Source: Acidobacteriota bacterium (GTDB lineage Bacteria; Acidobacteriota; Terriglobia; Terriglobales; Acidobacteriaceae). Taken from it: a DNA stretch of 59,033 nucleotides. The stretch is taken from assembly GCA_013285705.1 (NCBI GenBank), contig JABDHA010000013.1, positions 1 through 59,033 of the forward strand. Reading direction: 5' to 3'. Positions 35,510-43,808 of this stretch are shown here, piece after piece. Position 1 is the first letter of the stretch; the number at the start of each line of letters is the position of its first letter. Under the pieces are notes generated by a model, which was not told the origin of the DNA, ran no database searches, and saw only the letters and a list, made by a program, of their open reading frames with translations. Made by a program: the position numbers and the translations under genes.

Positions 35510-36514
35510 TTAATTCCCATTCTTCGCGGAAGGCGTGAACCTACGCAAAATAAACTCCTGGATGATCCCATTGGCCATGTTGGCTGCAACATCGATGCCA
35601 AAGGTCCCAAACACCAGTCCCGGGCCACGGTCCTTCTCTGGATAATAGGTTTCGGAGATGGCTCCCGAGGCCAGGTATCCTCCCAGGCTGGAAAAGTTCG
35701 GCTGCCAGCGCCCGTTATCGCCCTTGCAGATGAATGAGGAGGAGATCGCGTGGATGGTGCGCGACCTGTTTGTGCCCGTGCCCTGGTAGAAGTAGCGCGG
35801 GTCCTGATGCAGAATCGAGGGCAGAATCGCCCCGCCGATCATGATGTCTGTCACGCCATTCGCATAGTTGGCCCCAAAGCGCTGGCCGTAACCCTTCCAG
35901 CCCTGCTGGTAGCTGGGAGTGTCCGCCGCCTGATCGATGGCGGCGATGAAAACGTTGCCCGCAATGGTAACGGGGTCAGTCATCGTATGCAGTGCGAGCT
36001 GAAATTTCAGCTTCGAGGTGAGCGGTACCGCATTCTTGTCATACACAACATAGAAGTTGGGGATGAATCCCAGCACGCGTTGCTTCTCCTCAACCTCGAC
36101 CTGCTGTGTCGCAATCTCTTTGGAGTCGGGAACCACTGCCACCGTCATCACCGACACTGCGATCTTCAGTTTGACGCTCGTCAACTCCATGTACTGGCCG
36201 GGGGTAAGGGTGATCTCAGGCGAGGCCCAATTGGCGAACCCTGTGTTGCTAACCATCACATGGTATGCAACTCCCGGTCTCACATTCGTAAGTTGGAAGA
36301 ATCCGTCGTCATTTGCCATGACCGAGCGCTGATCGCTCGTACCCGGACCTTGGAGAACAACCGTGGCGTTGGGAACAATGTCGTCTCGTACATCGGTTAC
36401 CGTGCCAATGATCGTACCTGTCTGGGGCTCAGGCGCAGAGATCTCCTGGGCGGCCGCTGCACCCAACACGAAGACACAAAAAAAGGTACAGAGGGACGCG
36501 ATGATACGAATCAT
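35510..36514 (-). CDS. Exported protein with carboxypeptidase-regulatory-like domain
   Basis: This 334-residue protein has a signal peptide (IASLCTFFCVFVLGAAAAQ) and an Ig-like regulatory domain (about 32-115: GTIIGTVTDVRDDIVPNATVVLQGPG...FFQLTNVRPGVAYHVMV). The C-terminal region (about 140-334) has VVYDKNAVPLTSKLKFQLA, GWKGYGQRFGANYANG and YFYQGTGTNRSRTIHA, which looks membrane- or barrel-associated and is common in acidobacterial genomes without known function. Its last fifth is duplicated as a fragment at 8250. The minus-strand start has a GGAGCAATTG leader. Role unknown. Confidence 0.75.
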   Translation of the reverse strand: MIRIIASLCTFFCVFVLGAAAAQEISAPEPQTGTIIGTVTDVRDDIVPNATVVLQGPGTSDQRSVMANDDGFFQLTNVRPGVAYHVMVSNTGFANWASPEITLTPGQYMELTSVKLKIAVSVMTVAVVPDSKEIATQQVEVEEKQRVLGFIPNFYVVYDKNAVPLTSKLKFQLALHTMTDPVTIAGNVFIAAIDQAADTPSYQQGWKGYGQRFGANYANGVTDIMIGGAILPSILHQDPRYFYQGTGTNRSRTIHAISSSFICKGDNGRWQPNFSSLGGYLASGAISETYYPEKDRGPGLVFGTFGIDVAANMANGIIQEFILRRFTPSAKNGN

Positions 36515-36563
36515 TACTCAACAATTGCTCCTTCGATAAGACAACCCATCGCGCGATTTCGGT

Positions 36564-37271
36564 TCAAAAAGTGCCATCCGGCGAACTGAGGGATCTTCTC
36601 GTTCTGTCAAGCCCTCTTCTCTGCTCTTGTCGACTTAACTCGCAGAAAATAAACAGCTTATGGTCCAGGCAAACTTGGCAGTCTATTTCGTTAAAACCAC
36701 TAGTCTCCTTTCTCAGGTAGCTGATGAACACCCGGCGTGTCTTTCTTAATAACGAAAGTCCTTCTAGGAGTACTGAAACCGACGCTTCTCGTGCTTGATC
36801 GGACCCATCCCAAAGTAGTCCGTTGATGCCTCTCAGTTCGTGAGGTACTAAAGATGCGTAGTCTTTAAGACTCGGCACCAATGGAAGAACCAAGAGTGAG
36901 TCACGAACCAACTCATTTAGCGTGTTCGTTAATTTGTGTGACCCTATCCCTGCAAAATAAACTGCTACAAACGCCGCTCGCGGATCACGGCTAGCGACAG
37001 TTTCTTCGTCAAAATATTTAACGGCGGCGGAGTCAACGCCCAAATCTGACAAGCGGCCATCTAACGCGGTTCTTAGAGCGCCTGCCTGGGTCACATTTCC
37101 ATTTTCGAATATTGCAATTTGATAGTTATACATTTGTTTCGCAAAAGGAATACCACACGCTGATGCGCCACGCACGACCTTTCGAAAATGCCCCAGAATA
37201 AAGAGAGTCGAGGAGGGAAACTCGTAGGCAAGGGTACCCAATAAGGATCCCATCGACTTCTGAGCCAGCAT
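36564..37271 (-). pseudogene. TIR-domain protein gene truncated by a dispersed repeat
   Basis: The 235-residue frame has an N-terminal domain (about 48-175) of the type that precedes TIR domains in bacterial TIR proteins: YQIAIFENGNVTQAGALRTAL, AFVAVYFAGIGSHKL, LVLPLVPSLKDYASLVP. The TIR opening LRKTRRVFISYLRKETSG follows. The remaining about 120 TIR residues, including the expected catalytic glutamate region, are absent: after ETSG the frame runs antisense into the GGCAGTCTATTTCG repeat. A second copy of that repeat lies directly upstream at 37290. TIR proteins are often NADase effectors of phage defence, but this copy cannot form the active site. Confidence 0.7.
36605..36692 (+). repeat. 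Dispersed repeat copy at the truncated 3' end of the TIR gene
   Basis: TGTCAAGCCC at 36605 and CAAACTTGGCAGTCTATTTCG at 36670-36690 match the copies at 8506 and 37290 in order and spacing. The TIR reading frame changes from family-like to repeat-encoded at about 36693, which fixes the junction. It lacks the terminator hairpin of the other copies. Confidence 0.65.
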
Positions 37272-37289
37272 TCAAATCACAAAAGGACC

Positions 37290-37442
37290 TGTCAAGCCTC
37301 GCAGCTCACTTTCGAGAAGCTAAACTCGCTTAAAATAAGATACTTAAAGGCTCAACAAATTTGGCAGTCTATTTCGCTCAACCTGCTAAAATGGAAATAG
37401 AGAGAAGAAATCAAAGAAACGCCCGCTTGCGCGGGCGTTTTT
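37290..37442 (+). repeat. Dispersed repeat copy with terminator, upstream of the Cys-rich gene
   Basis: TGTCAAGCC (37290), AATAAGATACTTAAAGG, TTGGCAGTCTATTTCGCTCA (37361-37380), TGCTAAAATGG, and the hairpin AAACGCCCGC-TTGC-GCGGGCGTTTTT (37417-37442) match 8506-8658 block for block. Similarity continues through 37560-37735 into the gene at 37619. Confidence 0.7.
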
Positions 37443-37618
37443 CATTTCTGAGCCCTGTGCCCTGCACCCTGAGCCCTGGAAAGGACCCTCCCGTAAAGTG
37501 TTGAAAACAGTAGAATCCGCCTAACCCGAGCAGAATCAGCAGCATAGCGAGGGATGATTCCCTCGTAAACCATTGAAAACAAACAAAAACCAGCCCACCC
37601 TACCCGGGGAGGGGGAGG

Positions 37619-38062
37619 ATGCCCATGCCTGCCAGACAGAAATCCGAATTCTACGAGTGCCAGCACGTTCGTCCCAGCGGGAAAAAGTGCGCCGCCATCG
37701 CCATCCGCGGACACCGCTTCTGCTACTTCCATCTTCAGTCCCGCCGCAACCTCTTCGCCGTCACGCCTGCCGAAGCCGTAGCCAACGGAGCCACCGCGCC
37801 CGCCCCCGCAGCCTCGACCCTCACCCTGCCCATGCTCGAAGACCGCACCGCCGTCCAGATGGTTCTCACCGAAGTCCTGCGCGCCCTCGCCGCCAATCAG
37901 ATCGACGCCAAACGCGCCAGCCTTCTGCTCTACGGCCTCCAGATCGCCTCCTCCAACTGCAGCAAGTACGACGAAATCGGCCATCTCCATCCCGTCCGCA
38001 ACCTCGAGCTCACCCCCGAAGGCGAAGAAGTCGGCCCACTCATCGAATCCGACCGATCCTAG
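37619..38062 (+). CDS. Small Cys/His-motif protein of unknown function
   Basis: This 147-residue protein has an N-terminal knuckle C-x8-C-x9-C-x3-H (CQHVRPSGKKCAAIAIRGHRFCYFH) that probably binds zinc. A proline/alanine linker follows, then a helical C-terminal part (MLEDRTAVQMVLTEVLRALAANQIDAKRASLLLYGLQIASSN). Members occur in many copies in acidobacterial genomes; no function is established. ATG 37619 or ATG 37625 is possible; the second has the better spacing from GGGGAGG. A broken copy is at 8811 and its leader alone at 32711-32773, so this gene and its flank move or duplicate together. Confidence 0.65.
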   Translation: MPMPARQKSEFYECQHVRPSGKKCAAIAIRGHRFCYFHLQSRRNLFAVTPAEAVANGATAPAPAASTLTLPMLEDRTAVQMVLTEVLRALAANQIDAKRASLLLYGLQIASSNCSKYDEIGHLHPVRNLELTPEGEEVGPLIESDRS

Positions 38063-38276
38063 CGCTGCGGTAGTCGCCTGGGAGCGAGCGCACAGTCGTC
38101 AAAGAGAATGGCAGCGGAAGCGAAGCCATTGCGGCAGCGCAATGACGAAATATTTTTGAACCTTATAGAATGAGCGTTCGATCTATTAATCAGCTTCACA
38201 GCATTCTGCCAGATCGACGAATCGATGACCGGCAGATTTCCAGGGACAACCTTTAGCAGAAGAGGAATCAGAAATC

Positions 38277-39149
38277 ATGAGCACTAAGAAATCACGCGTT
38301 TGGCTGATCACCGGAGCGTCCACCGGTTTAGGCCGCAAACTCGCAGAAGCAGTACTGGCCAACGGTGACCGCGTCGTTGCCACTGCTCGCAAAAAAGAAA
38401 CCGTTGCCGATCTGGAGCAACAGTATCCCGATCACGCGCGCGCCGTGCGTCTGGATGTGACCGATCTCGCGCAAGTGAAGGCTTCTGTGCAGGCTGCGAT
38501 CGACGCATTCGGCCGCATCGATGTGCTGGTCAACAACGCAGGGTATGGACTTCTCGGAGCAGTGGAAGAAGTCAGCGACGCGCAGATCCGCCAGCAGTTT
38601 GAAACCAATCTCTTCGGACTGCTCAACGTCACTCGCGCTTTGCTCCCGCTTCTTCGTGAGCAGAAATCTGGCCACATTCTCAACATCACATCCGTTGGCG
38701 GCCAGGTCAGCTTCCCCACCTTTGGCATGTATCACGGCACGAAGTATGCAATCGAAGGTATCTCTGAGTCATTGGCCAAGGAAGTGGCGCCATTCGGCAT
38801 CAAAGTCACCATCGTCGAGCCAGGCGCTTTCAAGACGGATTTCGCTACCCGCTCATTAGCTCGCGCGGAACAGATTGCAGCCTATGAGCCTCTCTACGAA
38901 GCGCTGCTCAAAGCCTTTGAAGGCGGTGTTTATGGAGATCCCGCTCGTGCCGCGCAAGCCATGATCAAAGTGGTAGAAGTAGAGGAGCCTCCGCTGCGCC
39001 TCGCACTCGGCGCCGATGCTCTCCACCTAATCCGCCAGAAGTTCGACGCGGAACTCGAAGAGTACAAGCGTTGGGAATCTGTAACTGTGGCAACTGCATT
39101 TGAGAATCCCGCAGACGGTGCTAGAGATTTAAGAGCAATCTTCGAATAA
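38277..39149 (+). CDS. Short-chain dehydrogenase/reductase
   Basis: This 290-residue classical SDR has the Rossmann motif TGASTGLGR at about 12-20, D-x-T-D near 60 (LDVTDLAQV), NNAGYG at about 86-91, a catalytic serine in ITSVGG, and the Y152-x3-K156 pair in YHGTKYA. The positively charged ATARKKE after beta-2 suggests NADP. The C-terminal part KKFDAELEEYKRW-like (RQKFDAELEEYKRWE) is shared with the YpaI-like SDRs of unknown substrate. AAGAGGAATC lies just before ATG 38277. It is monocistronic with a strong terminator. Confidence 0.9.
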   Translation: MSTKKSRVWLITGASTGLGRKLAEAVLANGDRVVATARKKETVADLEQQYPDHARAVRLDVTDLAQVKASVQAAIDAFGRIDVLVNNAGYGLLGAVEEVSDAQIRQQFETNLFGLLNVTRALLPLLREQKSGHILNITSVGGQVSFPTFGMYHGTKYAIEGISESLAKEVAPFGIKVTIVEPGAFKTDFATRSLARAEQIAAYEPLYEALLKAFEGGVYGDPARAAQAMIKVVEVEEPPLRLALGADALHLIRQKFDAELEEYKRWESVTVATAFENPADGARDLRAIFE

Positions 39150-39157
39150 CATCAGAG

Positions 39158-39196
39158 AGCCCATCCTTTGCCGACATGATGAGTCAAGGATGGGCT
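39158..39196. terminator. Terminator between the SDR and the anti-sigma gene
   Basis: AGCCCATCCTTTG and CAAGGATGGGCT form a stem of about 12 pairs with T-rich sequence after it. The convergent arrangement means it may serve both strands. Confidence 0.75.
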
Positions 39197-39218
39197 TTCC
39201 TATTGCACGCAGCTCATC

Positions 39219-39962
39219 TCACTTGTTGGCAATCTGGATCAGCTGAGTGAGCTTGCGAATCTCATCTACATCCACGTCGCCAATGACTATAAAACGTAGA
39301 TCTTGTGTCTTCCATGCGGCGACATTGAAGGCATGGCGTCTTTCGACATTACCGTCGGTCAGATCTCCCGCAAGCCCTGCAGACTCTCGATAGATCAGCA
39401 CAGATATCTTGTGCTGTCTGACCGTAAAGATAAGCTGTGCTCCCGGCTGCTGGTGCAGATAGACGACGCGTCCGCCCAGCAGCGTGAATTCTGTGCCCGC
39501 CAGTTCCGGAAGATTGAAGCTGAATGGAATCCGGCCCTGAAACCACGGCTTGACCGTGTGCCGATCCGTAGAAATAACATCGACCGGATTTGTACTGGCG
39601 AGAGTACTTACATGCAGGTCGGCAACTTCGCTGAAAGTGTCAACACGCCGTGACCGTACCAGCCAGACGATGGAAAGAATGAGGACAACCGCCAGCATGG
39701 CGAAGGCCCACACAAACCGCATGTTCCACTTGCTTTGAGGGCGCGAAACCTGCTGCTGTATCTTGCGCCTGAACTCCGCTGTCGGGGTGAAATGCCGGTC
39801 GGCCGCACGCAGGCTTCGCTTCATGCTCACCAGCACGGAGACCTCTGCAGAGCAATGCGGACAATCGCTGATGTGCTGCTCCATGCGGCTTGCCTGATCT
39901 GGCGCAAGTTCACCGTCTAGGTACTGTGCAAGCGTGATGGCATCCCAATCGCAGTTCTTCAT
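39219..39962 (-). CDS. Anti-sigma factor with zinc-finger (zf-HC2) domain
   Basis: This 247-residue protein begins MKNCDWDAITLAQYLDGELAPDQASRMEQHISDCPHC, the HisCys zinc-binding anti-sigma domain (H31-x3-C-x2-C). One membrane helix follows (about 87-107, FVWAFAMLAVVLILSIVWLV), then a periplasmic C-terminal domain of about 140 residues with VYLHQQPGAQLIFTVRQHKISV and a DUF-like RFIVIGDVDVDEI tail. I chose ATG 39962 because it overlaps the sigma stop by 4 bases and starts exactly at the domain; the longer open frame to 40103 lies inside the sigma gene. It should hold the sigma at the membrane until a redox or envelope signal releases it. Confidence 0.87.
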   Translation of the reverse strand: MKNCDWDAITLAQYLDGELAPDQASRMEQHISDCPHCSAEVSVLVSMKRSLRAADRHFTPTAEFRRKIQQQVSRPQSKWNMRFVWAFAMLAVVLILSIVWLVRSRRVDTFSEVADLHVSTLASTNPVDVISTDRHTVKPWFQGRIPFSFNLPELAGTEFTLLGGRVVYLHQQPGAQLIFTVRQHKISVLIYRESAGLAGDLTDGNVERRHAFNVAAWKTQDLRFIVIGDVDVDEIRKLTQLIQIANK

Positions 39963-40489
39963 ACCGTGGCCCTCGCGGATTGCTTTGCTGCCAACATTTG
40001 GCGCAGGGAATTCCTGGCGCGAGATAATCGCGACATTACCGTGCCGATAGGCAACGACAACACCTCTGCTATTTCCCGATATGACAGCTCTTCCACTTCG
40101 CACAACAAAATGATTTCGCGATAATGCACTGGCACCGCAGCGAGGGCGTCCAATACCATCTGCTGATTCTCATTTCGCAATAGAACCGACTCCGGAGTTA
40201 CTACCTGTGCCGAACGCACCTCTGCCTCTTCAGATTCTTCCTCGAAAGACAAAGTGTTTCGCGCCATCAGGCCAGTACGTGAAGTCAAAAACGTATTGCG
40301 CAGGATACGGAACATCCACGCCCGCAGATTCGTGCCATCCTGGAAAGACTTGAAGCCCTTCAATGCCTTCGCATAGGTTTCCTGCACCAGATCTTCCGCA
40401 TCGACCCGATTGCCGGTTAACCAGTGAGCGAAGTTATAAAGTGAATCGAACAATGGCATTGCCAGTTGTTCAAAAAACTCAGGATCCAT
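39959..40489 (-). CDS. ECF-family RNA polymerase sigma factor
   Basis: This 176-residue protein has region 2 (about 12-75: LYNFAHWLTGNRVDAEDLVQETYAKALKGFKSF...LRAWMFRILRNTF) and region 4 (about 115-165: LAAVPVHYREIILLCEVEELSYREIAEVLSLPIGTVMSRLSRARNSLRQML). There is no C-terminal extension. It is the third gene of a four-gene minus-strand operon (metallophosphoesterase, cytochrome c, sigma, anti-sigma), 29 bases after cytochrome c. Four nearby promoters share GGAATAAA-N10-CTCAGTT or a variant, including that of its own operon, so it is the natural candidate to read them. Confidence 0.92.
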   Translation of the reverse strand: MDPEFFEQLAMPLFDSLYNFAHWLTGNRVDAEDLVQETYAKALKGFKSFQDGTNLRAWMFRILRNTFLTSRTGLMARNTLSFEEESEEAEVRSAQVVTPESVLLRNENQQMVLDALAAVPVHYREIILLCEVEELSYREIAEVLSLPIGTVMSRLSRARNSLRQMLAAKQSARATV

Positions 40490-40518
40490 TCCTCACGCTT
40501 TCGCAAGACCACGACAGT

Positions 40519-40977
40519 TTACTTTACTGACATGGCCTTCAAGAAACGGATAATATCCGCCCGCTCATCCTGTTTGGGAACATGAAAGGCCATGTCATTG
40601 CCAGCGACCAGGGAATCGGTATCTGTGAGCCACTTATCGAGAGAAGCATCATCCCAGGTCAAATGCGAAGATTGCAAGGCTGCGGAATAGGTAAAGCCCG
40701 GGACTGTGCCTGACTGCCGCCCATAAACCCCCCGAAGCCTGGGCCCTTCTTTATCCTGATCGAGTGAATGACATCCTGTGCAGCGCTTTTCGAAGAGTTG
40801 CTTGCCTCGATCGACATTAGTATCTGCGCGGCTGATCCGAGGAAAAATGATTAGCGCGAGCAACATCAAGATGCCCACGCTGAACCCAATCAGAAAGCCC
40901 GAGTGCTCGCGCACTGACAGGCGAACTGCCAATTGTTTTTGATCTGCCTTAAGTTTTTTAAAAAGTATTTGTCTCAT
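40519..40977 (-). CDS. Membrane-anchored c-type cytochrome
   Basis: This 152-residue protein has an N-terminal membrane helix (about 28-46, FLIGFSVGILMLLALIIFP) and a class I cytochrome c domain. The heme-binding motif is C66-T-G-C69-H70 and the likely sixth ligand is M129 (GNDMAF). RGKQLFEKRC and GRQSGTVPGFTYSAAL are typical of small c552/c550-like carriers. It lies in the ECF operon, and its redox partner may be the divergent di-heme oxidoreductase or the b561 system; that is inference. Confidence 0.88.
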   Translation of the reverse strand: MRQILFKKLKADQKQLAVRLSVREHSGFLIGFSVGILMLLALIIFPRISRADTNVDRGKQLFEKRCTGCHSLDQDKEGPRLRGVYGRQSGTVPGFTYSAALQSSHLTWDDASLDKWLTDTDSLVAGNDMAFHVPKQDERADIIRFLKAMSVK

Positions 40978-41014
40978 GATTGCTTCTGCTCCAATCGCAT
41001 CGTTCTACCCAGAA

Positions 41015-42025
41015 TCACGCAGGACCTGAAGATGTTGGCTCAGTCCCAGCCGACAGCGTTGCATCCACGATCGCCAGCTGATGCCGCTGTGCCACAAAAT
41101 GCACCTCGGTAATTCCAAGTACGCCGCGCAATTTCTCGGCAGGCACCTTCATCGGGCCGGGCGAAGGTGCAGTGCCTGGAGCTGGTTGAGGGAAAGCCGT
41201 CGACATCGCGGTGTGAAAGGTCGCATTGCCCTCCACCTTCTGCATGACTTGGTGGATATGCCCGTTCAGTACCGTGACGGAACCGAATCGCTTAAGAAGG
41301 GAGAAGGCCTGTTCACTGTCCGATGTCCCCCAACCCCAGTCCGGATAAACAGCCCACAACGGAATATGTGCAAAGAGCACAATCGGCGTACTGTTCTTGT
41401 GCTGGCTCAGGTCTTTCTTCAACCAGTCCAGCTGCGCCGGCCCGAGTTTCCCCATACCTTCCAGCTGCACTACATTCACCAGTCCGATGAAGTGCACGCC
41501 TTTGTGATCGAAGCTGTACCATCCGTTTCCAGAGGAACCTTTGCCATATCGCTCAAGGTAGAGCTTTCCGTCGTCGACCGAAGTGTCATGCTCGCCCGGG
41601 ACATAAAATATCTGCCGTTTGGTGCCCGTCAGTACCTGATCCATCGTGTCGAATTCGCCCGGCTTGGAAGCATGCGTCAAGTCGCCAGTGTGAATCAGGA
41701 AATCCGGTGAATCCGGGATCGCAAGGATTCTATTCACTGCGGCCTGAAGGGTTCCGGTAACATCCGCGTTCGCAGGTTTGTTAAAGCCGATGTGGCTATC
41801 GCTGATCTGGACGAAAGTGAAGTCTTCCTGCTTCTGTCGCTGCATCGCTGACCCAAAAGCGCGCGAAACTGGAATTCCTCCGGCAAGGCTCCATATCACC
41901 CCAGTTCCAGCCCATGCCATGCATTTAAGAAAACCGCGACGGTCAACGCCATCAGGCGATGCTGCAACGTGATTGGGGTCAAGGATGATTCCTTCAGTGT
42001 GAATCTCTGAATTGTTTTTTTTCAT
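41015..42025 (-). CDS. Tat-exported calcineurin-like metallophosphoesterase
   Basis: This 336-residue protein has an internal twin-arginine signal (DRRGFLKCMAWAGTGVIWSLAGG, about 28-50), so it acts in the periplasm. The dimetal motifs are present in order: D76-x-H78 (ISDSHIG), GDLTHA at about 115, GEHDTS at about 145, AHIPLW at about 215, and GHIHQ at about 250. GEHD stands in place of the usual GNHD, so the asparagine ligand is replaced by glutamate. The substrate could be a phosphomonoester or a phosphodiester. It is the first gene of the ECF operon, with GGAGGAG ahead of ATG 42025. Confidence 0.88.
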   Translation of the reverse strand: MKKNNSEIHTEGIILDPNHVAASPDGVDRRGFLKCMAWAGTGVIWSLAGGIPVSRAFGSAMQRQKQEDFTFVQISDSHIGFNKPANADVTGTLQAAVNRILAIPDSPDFLIHTGDLTHASKPGEFDTMDQVLTGTKRQIFYVPGEHDTSVDDGKLYLERYGKGSSGNGWYSFDHKGVHFIGLVNVVQLEGMGKLGPAQLDWLKKDLSQHKNSTPIVLFAHIPLWAVYPDWGWGTSDSEQAFSLLKRFGSVTVLNGHIHQVMQKVEGNATFHTAMSTAFPQPAPGTAPSPGPMKVPAEKLRGVLGITEVHFVAQRHQLAIVDATLSAGTEPTSSGPA

Positions 42026-42069
42026 GTTCGGTAGTGCTCCTCCGATGTGCGTTGATATTCATCCAGGAA

Positions 42070-42094
42070 AACTGAGAGAGGTGAGATTTATTCC
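42070..42094 (-). promoter_or_regulatory. Probable ECF promoter of the MPE-cyt c-sigma-anti-sigma operon
   Basis: On the minus strand GGAATAAA (42094-42087), 10 bases, CTCAGTT (42076-42070). The end of the element lies about 45 bases before the start codon, leaving room for a short leader with the RBS. It implies positive autoregulation of the sigma factor. Confidence 0.65.
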
Positions 42095-42183
42095 AGGCAT
42101 CGTTGGGAAAAAAGTTTGCTTCGCAACTTTCCGCTTCGCAATGAGCGCTGTCTGTGCATTGAGAAAATTTTTTGACCGCCGTG

Positions 42184-42208
42184 GGAATAAATTTGAACGA
42201 CGCCAGTT
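42184..42208 (+). promoter_or_regulatory. Probable ECF promoter of the di-heme oxidoreductase
   Basis: GGAATAAA (42184-42191), 10 bases, GCCAGTT (42202-42208). It sits 80 bases before ATG 42289 and points away from the minus-strand copy, so the two transcription units are controlled together. Confidence 0.62.
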
Positions 42209-42288
42209 AAGCAAACCACATGGCTTTTAACATCCTTCGCGGCTGCGGTTGCTGCAAGAGAATCAAGCCTGAATAAGGAGGAACACCA

Positions 42289-43572
42289 ATGTCCCTTCGT
42301 GGTAAGGCACTCCTTAGTGGATGCCTATTGGCAGCGGCCATACGATTGGCCATAGGAATCACCGGAATCAGTCAACAGCCAGCTAAAGAAGCACCGGCAG
42401 GGTTCAGCACTCCCAGTTTCAACGGTGCACAGAGCGTCAGCAATGGAATTACGGAACCCGCAGGAGATACTTTTGCTCTCGACCAGCAAATTTATGAAGA
42501 GAACCATTCCGTGCAGACGGGTCTGGGCCCGGTGTACAACGCAACAGCATGTGTCAGCTGCCATGAGAATCCAAACAGCGGAGGTGCAAGTCAGATTACG
42601 GAACTCCGTGTTGGACACAACGATGAAAATGGCAATTTCGTGAACCCAACCATTTTTATCAATGACGGGATGGACACGATCACAGGCCGCTCGATTGTCA
42701 ACGATCGCGCGATATGTCCGCAAGCACAGGAGCATATACCGGCAACTGAGAACATTCGCGCTCTACGCGCTGCTCTCAATACTCTGGGCGATGGGTTTGT
42801 CGAAGCGATTGATGACAACACTCTAGTTGCAATTGCCGAGCGCCAACCCGAAGAGAGCGACGGCAGAATTCATGGAGAGGTGGTGCAGGCTCCGATCTTC
42901 GAGGCTCCTGGGCAAACCCGTGTTGGTCGGTTCGGCTGGAAGGACCAGCACAGCAGCCTGCTCTCATTTATTGCCGATGCTTATGTGAATGAGATGGGAG
43001 TCACGAACCGGCTGCGCCCGCACGACGTAACGAATGTCTGCAAAATTACCACAGATCCCGAAGATCACCCGGACAATCTTGGCCTGGCGGACATCGACCA
43101 CTTTGCTCAATTCATACGCGGCACAATGGTTCCACCGCGCGATGAGACCCTTGCCGCGACTGAGGCCGCACATCGGGGGCAACGCGCCTTCATCCGTCTC
43201 GGCTGCAGTAGCTGCCATGTGCAATCCATCAAGACAGCTCCCACAGGAACAGTGGTGGACGGGGGCATGTTCACAGTTCCGGAAGCGTTGGGGGACAAAG
43301 TGATACACCCCTTCAGCGATTTCCTTCTCCATGACATAGGGACGGGAGACGGTATTGTTCAGGTGGGACCGCAAGACACAGCCAACAAATTGAGGACTGC
43401 TCCGCTTTGGGGATTGCGCACAAAGGCGCGGTTTATGCATGACCTGAAATCTCTTTCTCTTGAGAATGCAATTGAACGGCACAAAGGCGAAGCACGCGAA
43501 GCAGAACGGCGCTTTGATGAACTGAGTCCGGAGGAGCGGGCGGCGTTGATCACCTTCCTCAACTCCCTGTAA
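42289..43572 (+). CDS. Di-heme oxidoreductase-family cytochrome (DUF1111)
   Basis: This 427-residue exported protein has an N-terminal signal (LLSGCLLAAAIRLAIGI) and two heme-c sites, C88-V-S-C91-H92 (CVSCHENPNSGG) and C306-S-S-C309-H310 (CSSCHVQS). The family-specific opening SNGITEPAGDTFALDQQIYEENHSVQTGLGPVYN and the C-terminal APLWGLRTKARFMHD match the DUF1111 di-heme oxidoreductase group, related to MauG/cytochrome c peroxidases. It may reduce peroxides or oxidise thiols. AAGGAGGAA precedes the ATG. The beta-propeller gene follows after 236 bases. Confidence 0.87.
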   Translation: MSLRGKALLSGCLLAAAIRLAIGITGISQQPAKEAPAGFSTPSFNGAQSVSNGITEPAGDTFALDQQIYEENHSVQTGLGPVYNATACVSCHENPNSGGASQITELRVGHNDENGNFVNPTIFINDGMDTITGRSIVNDRAICPQAQEHIPATENIRALRAALNTLGDGFVEAIDDNTLVAIAERQPEESDGRIHGEVVQAPIFEAPGQTRVGRFGWKDQHSSLLSFIADAYVNEMGVTNRLRPHDVTNVCKITTDPEDHPDNLGLADIDHFAQFIRGTMVPPRDETLAATEAAHRGQRAFIRLGCSSCHVQSIKTAPTGTVVDGGMFTVPEALGDKVIHPFSDFLLHDIGTGDGIVQVGPQDTANKLRTAPLWGLRTKARFMHDLKSLSLENAIERHKGEAREAERRFDELSPEERAALITFLNSL

Positions 43573-43808
43573 CGACGAGCGACGGCAAGGAGGCCTCAAC
43601 GCCACGGTGATGAAGAATATATTTCATTGCACGGTGCCTGATTACGAGGCGCCGTATTTTTGATTCAACAACCAGAATTTCACATCATAATCAGGTTTTC
43701 TTGTAACGGATCAACACCCCCCGATGTCTCATGGCTGCATGATCCAGGATGATTTCAGTTTCCGTTCCTCCCGGAGTTATGCAATTTAACAAACCAGGGA
43801 GTCCAGCA

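Noticed and set aside
36564..37271. A complete TIR defence system
   Set aside because: Most of the TIR domain is missing and no partner genes (SIR2, STAND, cyclase, argonaute) are adjacent.
37442..37990. Minus-strand open frame of 182 codons opposite the Cys-rich gene
   Set aside because: It also runs antisense through the repeat and terminator, and the same shadow appears at 8658-8957 opposite the pseudogene. No RBS.
39963..40103. Longer N-terminus for the anti-sigma protein
   Set aside because: The extension lies within the sigma gene. The ATG at 39962 with the 4-base overlap and domain start is better supported.
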